Notes: generated by a model from the sequence alone, not told the origin. DNA of 64,000 nt from Primulina eburnea (GCF_022965805.1 NC_133109.1:387001-451000), one strand, 5' to 3'; shown: positions 32,810 to 44,471, numbered from the stretch's first letter. Program-made: numbers and translations.

Positions 32810-33070
32810 TGTATACTGCTTGCAATGTAAAGGTTAATATTAATTATGTTCATTCTAAGTAATTATATCTATTATCACATGCTTCCATTAAACTCCCAAA
32901 ATCCCATGATGTAGCAGCAGTACTACTGGTATTTCGATCAAGAAAATTGACAGACGACGTGAAATTGAGAGGACCTATTAGGTCAAGAATGAATAAATAA
33001 AAATAAAAATAAACTCGATTATTTAATATAGCAAAGATATGCGTGCAAATGTTTTATACTTCAACGTAAC
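32810..33070. repeat. Copy of the 17.0-17.2 kb segment
   Basis: Shares 'aaactcccaaaatcccatga', 'tgtagcagca' and 'gacgtgaaattgagaggacc' with 16990-17190. Confidence 0.8.
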
Positions 33071-34261
33071 TCACATGAAGAAACAGTTATCTCTCATACA
33101 TGAATGGCCATGTAGAAAGATGGCATCATTGGTATGTTTCTGTCGTATGTCTAAATATGGTAGAGCAAGTTGGCCGGCTTATTGTTGTATTAATTCTGTA
33201 TAACATATTATTAATATTGTGGGTATTTTCATACAAACAAACGCTAAATTTATTAGGGTGTGAGAGAATTGACACAGTACCGGAGTTTTGCTTTAGTTGT
33301 GGGACTTTATTTACCCCAACGGCCGGCATATCATCACTTAGAGAGAAGAACCCCAACCTTTATGCATGTAAATCTGAAACGCAATATGTACATATTACGA
33401 CCCTAAATGAATTTTTTAGAAAAAGAAAAAAAAACTGCGACATTAATTAGTTTGTTTATTCTGTATCGATAATCTTTGCAATTTTAGTCCAGTGACGATG
33501 TATGTAGTGTCGCGTCAACATTTCATACTGAAAAAAACTAAATTGTCAAAAATTAAACGATACAAAACTAAAACTAAAATTGAAGAATAAAGAAGCTCAA
33601 AATCGCAAATAAAAAATATACATAAAACTAATACTACTACATTTTTTCGAAAAACAAAATTTACAGATGAAAAATTTTGAACAATCACGAAGAAAAAGAC
33701 CATCAATCAACGATATTTTATCAAATCAGATACCATGCATTAGACGATAAGATTGATCTTTTAAGAAAAAAAAAACATTAGAGATAATGTAATCAGCTAG
33801 AGGAGACGATGGATTAACTAAAAGGGATGAAAAGCACCAAAAATAGGCCACCTAGATATAATGTGGGTGGCCTTCATGGAGAATATAGTCATAAAAGCCA
33901 CGACACCGTAGTGGATCAAATCAAACATATATGGCAATTCTCTCTTCGTTAAATGAATAAAATATTTTGGGTTGGAATTTAACTTTATGTGTGTTGTAGA
34001 TTTGTCATCAACATGCATGCACTATGTTGCCATCAATGTATCTTCTTCTACTTCATCATGCACCCAATTTGTTTGTTGTTATTCATTTCTGGAGTTTAAC
34101 AAATGAAGTAATCTACAAGTTATCTAATGATATGATGAATCCAAAGCAACACTATTATCACATTTTGTCGATATTACAGCCATTCTTGTATGGTGTCCCT
34201 TGCATGATCTACAAATCAGACATCCATTAGTTTTAAATGGAACTAATGAACACAAAAACTT
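33071..34261. other. Unassigned intergenic DNA
   Basis: An ATG-started 116-codon frame at 33100-33450 exists (hydrophobic centre, then CFSCGTLF), but it has no family match and no supporting splice or promoter signals. The rest is A/T-rich. Confidence 0.4.
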
Positions 34262-34373
34262 CGGTGAGACTGTCTCACAGATCAATTTTGTGAGATATAT
34301 ATTTTATTTGGGTCAGTCATAAACAAGTATTATTTTTTATTGTAAATATAGACATGATTGACTCGTCTCACAA
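34262..34373 (+). repeat. Dispersed GTGAGAC/TGACTCGTCTCAC repeat, left copy
   Basis: Starts GTGAGACTGTCTCACAGATC and ends at 'gactcgtctcacaa'. A fuller copy lies at 58967-59125. The CACTA terminus at 34374 abuts it. Confidence 0.75.
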
Positions 34374-35328
34374 CACTACAAAAAAAGGGGCTAGCGATGT
34401 TCAAACCGTCGCTAAAACGATGAGGCGACGGTTTCGTGGTCCGTCACCGGAGGTCGCGTCGCCTTCATATAACGACGGTTTCTCAGTAACTGTTACAAAT
34501 TGCGACGGTTTTTTGAACAAGACCGTCGCTATATCAATATCTCAAATTTAGAACGAAACCTCAGGTTTAATACCCAACAGTAACAAACTCGTGATTATGT
34601 GTATCATGAAAAATATTATAAAATGTTTACTCATCTAGTAGCAAGAAACTATGATTTACGTTCTTTAATATTTTTGTAATGAAAAAGAAATGTGAAATAA
34701 ATGCTCTCTAATTTTTTTGTTTTCGTAAATTAAATTTTCAAAGTTTTGTTTTGATATATTAAATTTTAATTTTTGTTTATTTTGGTACAACTTTTGTATG
34801 ACAGCTACAAGTCAGCATTTTTCTAATCTACGTAAGAATTTTTAATGATATGTCGATACTTTTTAATGATATAAATAAGAATCTAGCGACGGTTTTCGCA
34901 AAAACATCGCCATTAGCAAGAGTTTTGAGTTAAACCGTCGTCTATAGCCACGGTTTTTGACTAACCGTCGCGGATCTAGATCGGCGACGGTTTGTGCAAA
35001 ATCGTCGCCATTAGGGACGGTCGCCTAAGTTTGAGACGGTCTCGTAATATACCGTCGCACATGGCGACGGGTAAAAAACCTGTCGCCTAATATGGTGACG
35101 AACTTAAATATAAACGTCGCCAAATGCAACGGTAAAAAAACCCGACGCAAAAAAATGACAACGCTTTTGTTTGAACGGTTGCAATATTGACAACGGTTTT
35201 TCCATAAACCGTCGCTAAAATAACGACGGTTTTTGGAAAACTATCGCTAACTTTACTATGCGACGGTTATATGAAAATCCGTCGCTATCTACCGACGGTT
35301 TGTCCGATAAATATTCTAGGTAGTGAAA
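34374..35328. mobile_element. Short CACTA-type element
   Basis: Begins CACTACAAAAAAAGGGGC, a typical CACTA terminus, then GCGACGGTTT-type subterminal arrays at 34390-34540 and 34880-35305. The right edge 'taggtagtg' keeps TAGTG but not the T-rich inner part, so it is degenerate. No transposase. Target duplication not convincing. Confidence 0.65.
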
Positions 35329-35700
35329 AGATTATGGACATTCAGTTCCATTAGTTTCACTCTCACCCGTATTCTCCATGCATGAATCTTTAGATGTTTT
35401 AGATAAATATTAGGAAGTGAAAAGATGTGAGATAACAGTGGAGTTCTTGAGTTCGGAAATTTGTTCCTTTTTTGAAACTAAAATGTAATTTGTTCTTAAC
35501 ATTCACAAACTAATGTAAACAAAATTTCTCAAACTCTTCAGCATGATCTCTGTGCAGTTCTTCAAAAAAAAAAGTAAAATTGAATCCAAAAGTGCTCTAT
35601 GAAATACAAGTATAGGATAAGAAAATAAATATACTCATGGTAGGAGAGAGATCTTAGGAAAAAAATTTCAACCCAAAATCACATTCAACAACAGCTTAAA

Positions 35701-35705
35701 GAAAT
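35701..35705. repeat. Target-site duplication GAAAT, left copy of copia 1
   Basis: GAAAT at 35701-35705 and at 44622-44626 flanks the copia element exactly at its LTR ends. Confidence 0.92.
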
Positions 35706-35858
35706 TGTAAAGAAATGAGAGAACAAGGTCACCGAGCTGAGAAAAATGATTCATTCTTATTGATAACCGCCACATCAAGTTGGTTTATATACAGGGAAGT
35801 AAGCGTGCTTCTACAAATCAATTATTAATAAAACGTGTGTAGGTATATACTACTAACA
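35706..35858 (-). repeat. 3' LTR of copia 1
   Basis: 153 bp; followed on the plus strand by CTCCCCCCTCAAGCTTGG, the complement of the polypurine tract. Confidence 0.93.
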
Positions 35859-35876
35859 CTCCCCCCTCAAGCTTGG
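35859..35876 (-). other. Polypurine tract of copia 1
   Basis: Minus-strand CCAAGCTTGAGGGGGGAG, directly next to the LTR. Confidence 0.85.
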
Positions 35877-35961
35877 TGTGGATGTGAACATCAAGCTTGA
35901 AGTATTATAGACAACAAACTGAAAGCATTGCATGCTGAGATCAATGTGGACAGTGTGCCTT

Positions 35962-36158
35962 TCAAGGTTGATGTAGATCACAAATTCCTAGAAGTCCAAG
36001 CAAATAAGCATGTTGAGCTCTTCCTAAACTCTTCGTGAAAATATCCCCAAGTTGCTGGTGGGTAGGAACATATCGAGTACAGATGAAGCCTTCCTTGATT
36101 TTTTCACGGACCAAGTGACAGTCGATCTCTATACGTTTTGTCCTTTCATGATACACAG
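35962..36158 (-). pseudogene. Copia 1 RNase H, C-terminal part
   Basis: Reads YHERTKRIEIDCHLVREKIK and ends GDIFTKSLGRAQHAYLLG. It joins directly to NPV at 40295-40303 once the inserted LTR and one copy of CACAG are ignored, so the insertion point is exact. Confidence 0.92.
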
Positions 36159-36512
36159 TGTAACGTACCGTACTTTTATCATTTCAAAAATTGCGGAAAA
36201 ATTTAAAATTTTCTTTATTAAATGTAAACATCCTTACGGTAGTCACTCAACGTTCATAAATAGTTTTGAAATCATTCGCCTTCAATAAAATTTGTTTAAA
36301 GAAAGGTTATCTCGAAATGTCTCACATCCAATCATAAAAATTCAGAGTATTTTAAACTGTGCTTAAAAACATAAACTTGCGGTCCTCGGGTTTAGCCTGC
36401 CGCTCAATCCAAACCTGCCCCTTGGTCGCCACCTCCTGTCTCCTCCTCAACGTACTCACCTGCAGAGACGGATGTACACTAGGGCAGTACTGGGCTGTAG
36501 CCCAGCCCACTT

Positions 36513-36680
36513 TTTTTTAGTGACGGTTTTTCAGAAACCGTCGCTAATATTTGCGACGGTTTTACTGAAACCGTCGCCGATTGGATCGGCGACGGTTTTA
36601 ATTCAAACAGCCGCTATTAGCGACTGTTTTTTGAAACACCGTCGCTAAAAGCGACGGTTGTTCCAAAAACCGTCGTACAT
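36513..36680. repeat. GCGACGGTTT mirrored array inside a hAT element
   Basis: Seven or eight mirrored units, like the subterminal arrays of the CACTA elements at 31.4 and 34.4 kb, begin after 'ccacttttttttagtgacgg'. Their presence in a hAT element is unexpected unless a small CACTA piece inserted here. Confidence 0.8.
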
Positions 36681-37031
36681 CAATATCTTAGTCCAATCAA
36701 GTCCCGTCCATTTACAAAGATGAGACGAAATTCATCCCATATCCTCTGATCCGCCCCACCTCAATTCTACAAAATTTCTCTCCCAAGTCCCAAGCTCTTT
36801 AGCGACAGAATAAAATTACGGACTCCCGAAGAAATCGAATTGCTCATCGGCAAGGCAACAATCCAGATAAGAATCGGCTATACATTTTTTATTTTGTTTT
36901 TTATAGCTTCTATGTGCGTGATTTGTGGTTTCTTGATTGTTTGTTGTTGAGTTGTTGATTAACTATTACTTGTTTATTTGTTTAATAATTATTTTATTCT
37001 TGTTTAGGATTATAACTTGAACAATTTTAAA

Positions 37032-37653
37032 ATGGAACATCAATCTGCTGCAAAGAAAGGAAAAACATTGATATCCTATTTCTTTAAGAAGAGAGATCAT
37101 CAAGCTAGTGAAGATACTTTAATTCCTACGGTCCTTACAATGCAACATCAATACAGTGAAAGTCTTCTATTTCCCAATATCCAAATTCCTTCATGTTTCT
37201 CTCCTAGAGACGATCATCAGTCTCCGTCTACTTTTATTGAACGAGATCCGGGAAAAAGAAAACAGATATGTGAATATCATGTTAATGTACGAGATGAGAT
37301 AAGACGTGCATATCTAAATATGGGGCCTTATCAACCAGATATGTTGGAGTATCCATGTACAAAATTTGGAAGCCAGAATCGTCGTTTTCAGAAAAAATGG
37401 TTTCAGAAATTTTATTGGTTGGAGTATTCGCTTTCAACAAATAAGTCATATTGTTTTTATTGTTTTCTTTTCCTGAATGATGTTAATTTATCTAATATAT
37501 CGGCATTGGTCAATGAAGGATTTGACAATTGGTCATCGTTGTTGCCGATTGTTTGACACTTAATATTGAACGAGATTTAGCTAAACATATTGATGTAAAT
37601 TCTATTATTGATGAATTTATATTTTAAAATCTCGTAGAGCACAACTTCGTTGA
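37032..37653 (+). pseudogene. hAT transposase, TTF-type zinc-finger N-terminus fused to its last residues
   Basis: ATG 37032 opens MEHQSAAKKGKTLISYFFKK; upstream 'tgtttag' is a plausible acceptor. Residues from about 75 (RDPGKRKQICEYHVNVRDEI, GPYQPDMLEYPCTKFGSQNR, CFYCFLF) match the TTF-type zinc-finger start of the hAT transposases related to ZMYM1-like proteins. The frame breaks around 37553. The next 100 bases give ERDLAKHIDVNSIIDEF and, one frame over, ILKSRRAQLR and a stop at 37651-37653, which is the usual end of these transposases. So roughly 500 central residues, with the catalytic domain and dimerisation region, are deleted. Non-functional. Confidence 0.88.
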
Positions 37654-38519
37654 ACATATAATGTAAATTTTTTTTAATAATATATTACTTATCATATTGA
37701 GTTCAATCCCCCCCAACTTGTATTCCTGGATCCGTCCCTGCTCACCTGCATCGATCAAGTCTATTGAGTCTAAAGACTCAACACGTATAAACTGGAATAA
37801 CGAATACTACAATAATAAAAATCGCATGCATCTTTAAAATAGAACATACATAACTTGAAACTGGAACTTTAATAATAGACTTAAACTAGAATTGAACTTG
37901 AACTTGAACATGCATACTATGACGTGCGAAGAACATAAACTTTTCTTAAACATGCTTTCATACTTCAACATACTAAACTTCATCATTTGCGTAGAGGATG
38001 TTTCAAAGCAAGTGACCTTTAACTTAATAATGCCTGATCAGACACACCACAGTACTGGGCTGACAGGGACGTATCCACTGCCACATACATGAGATCCCCG
38101 TTCATCATTTAACGGGCCGGTTGGTCCCCGTTCATCATTTAATGCTTTCCAACCACGATCTAACCCGTTCATCATTTAACGGGGTGGAGAGGTCCTCGGC
38201 CACGTTCACCGACTTCCAAACCCATTCACTTTTTGGTCACGAGACATTTAGCATACCTCAAAAACTTCAAATATTTTCTTTACACGTCATACATACTTAC
38301 TTGGCGTTGAGGGATTCGTTGGACATCGATCGGGGCCGTTGCTGCACATACTAACATGAAGTTCCATTCTTAACTTGCATAACTTAGCCGTAGAATCATA
38401 CTCACTCTCAAGTTAAATAAATTCTTAGGACATTCTAAAATTTCCCTTGACTCGATCTTGATAATCCTTGCACTAAACCATGACATCAAACTTCGAAAAC
38501 AACTTTCAAATCTTTCCCA

Positions 38520-38840
38520 AACAGTGAGTACACGGACCCCTATCCCGGGTCCGTGTACGGGTCCGTCTACCTACTGTGAAGGAAGTGCTCAGGAAGAAAA
38601 GGGGGCACGGACCCCGTGCTTAGATCCGGGTGGAGGTCCGTGTCCGTGCGCTGGAAAAATGTCTCGAAGAAATGGGAAGGCACGGACCCCGTGCCTACAT
38701 CCGTGTGGGGGTCCGTGTCCGTGCGCAAGTTTGACACCGTGAAGAAAACAAAGGCACGGACCCTGGCAAGTTTGACACCGTGAAGAAAACAAAGGCACGG
38801 ACCCCGTGCCAGGATCTGTGTTGGGGTCCGTGTGGCCTCG
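38520..38840. repeat. GC-rich CACGGACC/GGTCCGTG repeat cluster in the solo LTR
   Basis: At least eight alternating CACGGACC and GGTCCGTG units occur. A 41-bp unit starting CAAGTTTGACACCGTGAAGA is tandemly duplicated at 38726-38766 and 38767-38807. The neighbouring inverted units could fold into strong hairpins. Confidence 0.85.
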
Positions 38841-40294
38841 AAATACTGAACTTGCGAGGAAAAACTTACACAATGCTTATTATGCCAATTATCACCTAAT
38901 GGAACAAGATTCAACAATTTGAGACTATCCTAGGTCACCATAGCAATGAACTAAACTCGTGAATACGCCTCAACATAACGACATTCACCCTACAATTCGT
39001 ACGACCCATCAATATGGACATTGACATCAAATGCTTCCTATGACTTCTAATTAATTCGAGTGCCTAACGACATAAAACGAAACCTCAAAAAAACACTCTT
39101 AACATCATCACTAACATACCCGTACGCAGCAACGATTGCCCGTCGATCTCCAACGAAGCCTACAACATAAGACTTCAAGAAACGCATCAATAACATAATT
39201 TTCTGAAAATTTCAGTTTGAGCAGTCTCACGAAAAACATCATAACTCACTCAGTTTTCGTCCAAAAATCTCTAATTTTATATCAAATCGAAGGCGTCGAA
39301 AATTTCTACAATTTTCTAGTTGAAAGTTTTCTCAAAATATGAACCGAAAAATCGCAGTTTTCGCCAGAACAGTAAGAACGTGAATTTGGTGATTCAAAAT
39401 CGCTTCAAACTTGATCAAAACACGATTGCTCAAACTCCTACGCATCACACATATATTTTGGCATAAATAACAACACCACGCATAATATGACAAGATCGAT
39501 GCATCAAGAACAGAATATACGTGCCTTTTGATATTTAAAAATACCGAACGACGTTACCGAAGCGGAGATAGAAGCGAGGTTGATCCGGGACGAACGTGGC
39601 ACCGTTTTCTTGCAATAAAATTCACGAAAACCTTGCTGGAATCTGAAGAGGGGGTGGGCGGCTGCTATGCTAATGAAGAACCCATTCTCTTTTAAAATAA
39701 TAAAAACTAGAATTGATAGAGTGTGTGTGTGTGTTTAAGCGTGACAAGTGTGTGTAAAAGTGTGTAATGTGTGCGTGAGTTTTGTGCTTAATTAGGGAAT
39801 TTATTTTGCTTAATTAAAATAAATAACATGCTAATCAAATACTAATTAAAAAGGTTGACACAAATAAAAAATTAGTTAAAATATTAACTATACTCATCTT
39901 TAAATAAAATTCTCCTAATAAAATAAAGTGCACACTTGTTAAACTTTTAAAAGTTTTAAAGTCTTCAAATTACTAAATAAATAAATTAGGCTTAAAATGC
40001 TAAAACTCAATAAATTATTTAAAATGCCCCCAAACTCAACTTAAAATAAAATACCATCTTTAAAATTGCCAAGAATCGTCACCGGGTCTTTTCCTCAATC
40101 TCGCCTCGAATAAACGCCTGAAACATGAAACTCGAAAAGTATTTTAGCGTGCATCACATAAGCATGACTATATTTAAAATAATGCATTTAATTAAATTAT
40201 GCATGGCTAAGCTCATTTTAAATCAAAATAAATGATTTAACGAATTAAATAAATGCATAGGTTGTACGTGTACGAAATTGGGTTCTACACACAG

Positions 40295-41042
40295 GGTTAG
40301 CACCAATGTGCATAGCAGCCATATTATCACAAAATAATGTCGTAGGACGTTGAATATGTACGCCCATGTCACGCAAAAGAGCAGCAATCCAAGTAACTTC
40401 GCAAGTGGTGGTGGCCATTGCACGATATTCAGCTTCTGCTGATGATCGTGAGACCGTGTTTTGTTTCTTGGATTTCCAAGATAAGAGCGAGGTCCCTAAT
40501 TTGATACAATAACCAGTAACGGAGCACCTACTCATCGGACAAGCAGCCAAATCCGAATCACAATATGCTGTAAGAGACAGAGATGTAGAAGGTTTGAATA
40601 AAATGCCTTGTCCCGGGTTCTTCTTAATGTATTTGACCACGCGAATAGCGGCATCCAAGTGAGATGCCTTCGGAGCATGCATAAATTGGCTCAAGAATTG
40701 GACGGCATAACAAATGTCAGGCCGAGTTATAGTCAGATAGATTAGGCGACCAACCAAACGTTGGTATTCACCTGGATTCACAAGTAAGGCATCTGCAGGA
40801 GGATGCTTCTGATGGCGTTCCATAACAGAATCAAGCTCGTGGCTAGTGAGCTTCTTGTTTTGTTCCATAGGTGTATCGAATGGTCTAGCCCCTGCCACAC
40901 CTGTGTCAGCTATAAGTTCCAACGCATACTTCCGTTGGTTAAGGTAGATAGCCTTCTTGGAACGGGCCACTTCAATGCCAAGAAAGTATTTAAGATGACC
41001 AAGATCTTTAAGCTGTAGCTCGGAATGAAGAAACATCTTCAA
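40295..41042 (-). pseudogene. Copia 1 reverse transcriptase C-terminus and RNase H start
   Basis: Reads LQLKDLGHLKYFLGIEVARS, then VGRLIYLTITRPDICYAVQF, and RNase H motifs AYCDSDLAACPMSRCSVTGY, SRSSAEAEYRAMA and LFCDNMAAMHIGANPV, where the gypsy LTR enters. The frame differs by one from the upstream part because 'ggctgctt' is present three times in a row at 41048-41075. Confidence 0.92.
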
Positions 41043-41578
41043 ACTTGTGATGGCTGCTTGGCTGCTTGGCTGCTTCCCGTGATGACAATGTCGTCGACAT
41101 AGACCACAAGCAAAGTGATCGAGTTATCATCATGCTTAAAAAACAAAGAATGGTCATGTTGGGATTGACAGTAGCCACCTTCAATCATAACATTCGAGAA
41201 TTTCATGTTCCATTGGCGAGAGGCCTGCTTCAACCCATATAATGACTTTCTTAGCTTACAAACCTGATTTTCCTTTTGAACTTTGTAACCTTGTGGAATA
41301 TCCATGTAGATGTCCTCAACCAAATCCCCTTGAAGGAATGCATTGGCGACATCCATTTGAAATAGAGGCCAGTTATAACTAATAGCCACGTTGAGAAGGC
41401 AACGAATTGTTACAATTTTTGCAGTAGGAGAAAAGGTGTCATGAAAGTCAATACCCGGCTGTTGTGTGTACCCTTTGGCCACTAGGCGTGCCTTAAACCT
41501 CTCAATACCACCATCAGGTTTGAGTTTAGCTTTGTACACCCAACGACATCCAATGGGTTTGACTTAAGGTGGAAGATC
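41039..41578 (-). pseudogene. Copia 1 reverse transcriptase N-terminal part
   Basis: Motifs are KARLVAKGYTQQPGIDFHDT, SLYGLKQASRQWN and LLVVYVDDIVITG, which contains the YVDD active site. A TAA at about 41562 separates it from the integrase frame. Confidence 0.93.
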
Positions 41579-42904
41579 CAAAATATCCCATGTGTGATTC
41601 CTGTCCAGAGCAACAAGCTCATCATTCATGGCATCACGCCATCTAACATCAGCAACCGCCTCATGATAAAAGTGAGGTTCTTTTATGGAAGACAAAGCTG
41701 CTAGAAAGTTCTGGTGTGTCTTGGAAAAATGATCATATGTTAGGTAGTTGGTCATAGGATAAAGACAAGTGTCATGATCATGATTATGTGCAACTGAACA
41801 AGAGTAATCATTTGCCCAAATAGGAGGAACTTTGATTCTGCTGGATCTTTGTAGTGGGGCATCAGAAGGCATAGTACTGAAAGATGATGGTTCATCTAAA
41901 GGCAGGGTAATTGCTGGTCCTTCATCAATAAGAGAAGGATCCTCCATAGGTGATGAGTTGAAAATGAGACAAGGCTGATCATTAACAGCGAAAGGAAATA
42001 TGTCTTCATGAAATACCACATCTCTGGAAATTATTCTCTTATGTGTCTGCAGATTTAGAAGCTTGTACCCCTTCTGCACACTGGAGTATCCAATGAAGAC
42101 ACATGGTACAACACGCGGTGAGAACTTGTGGCTTATTGGTAGGGCTGAAGCATAACACAAGCATCCAAAAACTCTCAAGTTGGCTAAGGAAGGAGTCTTC
42201 TGAAACAACAGTTCAAAAGGAGACTTATTCCTTAGCAATGGTGTGGGAGCCCTATTAATTAGATACACGGCTGTCAATACACAATCCCCCCAGTATTTGA
42301 GTGGTAAGGATGACTGAAATCTAAGAGCTCGTGCCACATCCAGAATATGCCTATGCTTTCTTTCCACGGTTCCATTTTGTTGTGGTGTATAAGGACAAGA
42401 GCTAGTGTGTATCACTCCCAAAGAGGAGAAGAAAAGTTGGCACTCACTTTTGAAGAAATCAGCTGCATTGTCTGTTTTTACAGATTTAACCTTTCTTGAA
42501 AATTGATTATCCACCATGGAAAAAAACAATCTAAGTATTCTAAGCACATCCACTTTAGATTGCATAAGGTAAACCCACGTTCCCCTAGTAAAATCATCCA
42601 CAATGGTAAGGAAATACCTTTCACCATTGTAGGTAGGGGTATGAAATGGACCCCAAATATCCATATGAATTAACTGAAATGCAGATGAAGATTTAGACGA
42701 ACTAGTTTGTGGAAATTTCAGTCTACTTTGCTTCGAAACAGGACACACAGAGCAATGAGAAAGTGTATCACTTCTTTGTATAAAAGGCAACATTTGCATC
42801 CTTGATATAGACATATGTCCTAATCTCCTATGCCAAGTATCAATATTGACATGCTTACAAGATTCAGTAGCCGAACATGAATATGTGCCATCAAATTTAG
42901 GCAA
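41564..42904 (-). pseudogene. Copia 1 GAG-pre-integrase and integrase
   Basis: A zinc-binding HHCC region (HRRLGHMSISRMQMLPFIQR, CSVC) is followed by the integrase core. The catalytic Asp/Asp/Glu are seen in IHMDIWGPFHTP, VKTDNAADFF and PQQNGTVERKHRH. The C-terminal part has FELLFQKTPSLANLRVFGC and CVFIGYSSVQKGYK. It is 446 codons uninterrupted, longer than any other open part of this element. Confidence 0.95.
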
Positions 42905-42952
42905 AGAAGGGGGAAAAACAGAACTATCCTTGTGAGTTAATTTTGATACTGC

Positions 42953-43618
42953 CTATGTAGTGAAGTGATAGAGGCCATTCCTTTCTTTACCAATCCCCAT
43001 TATTCTCCCAGTCCTGAGGTCCTGAAACATACAGAAATGAGGGTAAAATGTGACAAAGCAACCATAATTCCTTGTGAACTTGGAGACCGAGAGAAGATTG
43101 AATTGAAAGTGTGGTATGTATAGGACATGTTCTAGCTCAATGGAACTAGTTAAAGAGGCTGAGCCAACTTTATTAATACTAGACCTATTACCATCTGGTA
43201 GTCTCATGGTGCCAAATGAATCTACCACAGACTTAGAGCCTTTTAACAGAGAACAATCACCAATCATGTGTTCATTGGCTCATGTGTCAATGATCCATTC
43301 TGGGCTTACATTGGACGAGAGAGTACCTGCCATATTTACAGCTGGTGTGCAGTCATTTTGTGCTTTGCCATTGCCCAAAAGCTTTAGGATTTCAGCGTAT
43401 TGATCAGGGGTAAAGAGAGATGGAGTTCCAGCCGCTGTTTTTGAGTGGTCAGCAGTAGTGCTTTCTTCTACAAAATTGGCATCTCCTGACATCTTTCTGC
43501 TCTTCCAATTATCCTTGTATATACATCTGTTTGGTTCTTTACTTGAGGATTTGTGCAGCTTGTGCCATGGAGGATAGCCAACAAGCTTATAACGATATTC
43601 CTTGGTATGACCATTCCA
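42953..43618 (-). pseudogene. Copia 1 zinc knuckle remnant and protease
   Basis: A stop replaces the second Cys of the knuckle (CDH*-WNGHTKEY). The protease active site reads EWIIDT*ANEHMIGDC: GGA has become TGA, so the DTG triad is lost. Then LEHVLYIPHFQFNLLSVSKF and a GLYHF end follow. The two nonsense changes are in residues essential for the element. Confidence 0.9.
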
Positions 43619-43621
43619 ATT

Positions 43622-44374
43622 TCAGTGATCACAAAACAAGTTTGTCTTCTCCTTTATTATTTTACCTCCCTTGGACTGATTAGTATAGAATGCTGCTACT
43701 GGAACCTCAACAGAGGATAATGCCCTATGAGATTCTTCCTGGGACAACAAGGAAAAGGCTTGTCCAACTGTAGGCAATGGACTCATCATTAAAATTTGAC
43801 TTCTTATATGCATGTAGATGTCATTAAGCCCCATCAGAAACTGAAGAAGCCGATGTTGTTGCTCATGCTCCAAGTATTTTCCAGCAGTGTCACACTCACA
43901 CGAAGGCAAAACAACAAGAGCTGAATATTCATCCCAAAGCTGCTTAAGCTTACAGTAATCCGTGGAGATAGTGTTATTACCTTGAGTGAGGCGTCCAATT
44001 TCTCTGTGTAACGAGAAAACTCTCGATCCATTGATCTTATCAAATTGCTCCTTCAGGTCTGTCCACACCATCAAAGCATCTGATGCATATATTATTCCAC
44101 CAAAAATGTCCTTTGATACAGTGTTCATTATCCAGGACAATACAAGCGCATTACATCTTTCCCATTGAAGCAAGTTTGGACTCCCAACTGGTGGTCGTCG
44201 ACTGCTGCCATCTATCAAAGCGATCTTGTTCTTTGCTCGCAAGGCAATCATCATGGCTTTGCTCCAGATACCATAATTTTCCACCCCAATTAACTGATCA
44301 CTCACCAGATTCGTTCCCGGAGTGTCGGATGGATGAATGTACAACGGATAATTGAAATTGCAATTGTTTGCCAT
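43622..44374 (-). pseudogene. Copia 1 gag
   Basis: ATG 44374; reads PSDTPGTNLVSDQLIGVENY then GIWSKAMMIALRAKNKIALI, and LKEQFDKINGSRVFSLHREI, the copia gag (UBN2/Retrotran_gag) fold. The 250-codon open part stops inside the zinc knuckle. Confidence 0.93.
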
Positions 44375-44459
44375 CGGATTAGATCAGCTGCGAATATCGG
44401 TTACAGCTGCGGAGGCGATGCGATTGAAAAAAAAACGAGCTCCAGAGAGAAACCCTATT

Positions 44460-44471
44460 GCTCTGATACCA
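44460..44471 (-). other. Primer-binding site of copia 1 (tRNA-iMet type)
   Basis: Minus-strand TGGTATCAGAGC directly adjoins the 5' LTR. Confidence 0.95.

Larger units (their letters stand above)
36463..37740 (+). mobile_element. hAT-type deletion derivative nested in the solo LTR
   Basis: Ends are CAGAGACGGATG and ATCCGTCCCTG, imperfect inverted repeats. An exact 8-bp target duplication, CTCACCTG, lies at 36455-36462 and 37741-37748. It holds the two ends of a hAT transposase with the middle deleted, and a GCGACGGTTT array near its left end. Confidence 0.93.
36159..40289 (-). mobile_element. Gypsy-type solo LTR inserted in copia 1
   Basis: On the minus strand it starts TGTAGAACCC (at 40289) and ends GTACGGTACGTTACA (at 36159). 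A 5-bp target duplication, CACAG, lies at 36154-36158 and 40290-40294. Without the nested hAT it is about 2.85 kb. The start and the U5-like end (TTTCCGCAA) tie it to the LTRs at 6.2 and 59.8 kb. No internal region is present, so it formed by recombination between two LTRs after insertion. Confidence 0.92.

Noticed and set aside
33100..33450. 116-codon ATG frame with a hydrophobic centre and CFSCGTLF
   Set aside because: No family, no promoter or splice support, lies in A/T-rich debris. Chance frame more likely.
32628..34374. Right CACTA end at 32628 and left CACTA end at 34374 as one element
   Set aside because: The ends point the wrong way: the right terminus precedes the left one, so they belong to two elements.
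38458..38917. Overlapping open frames on both strands in the GC-rich LTR block
   Set aside because: They follow from the CACGGACC repeats and have no protein-like composition.
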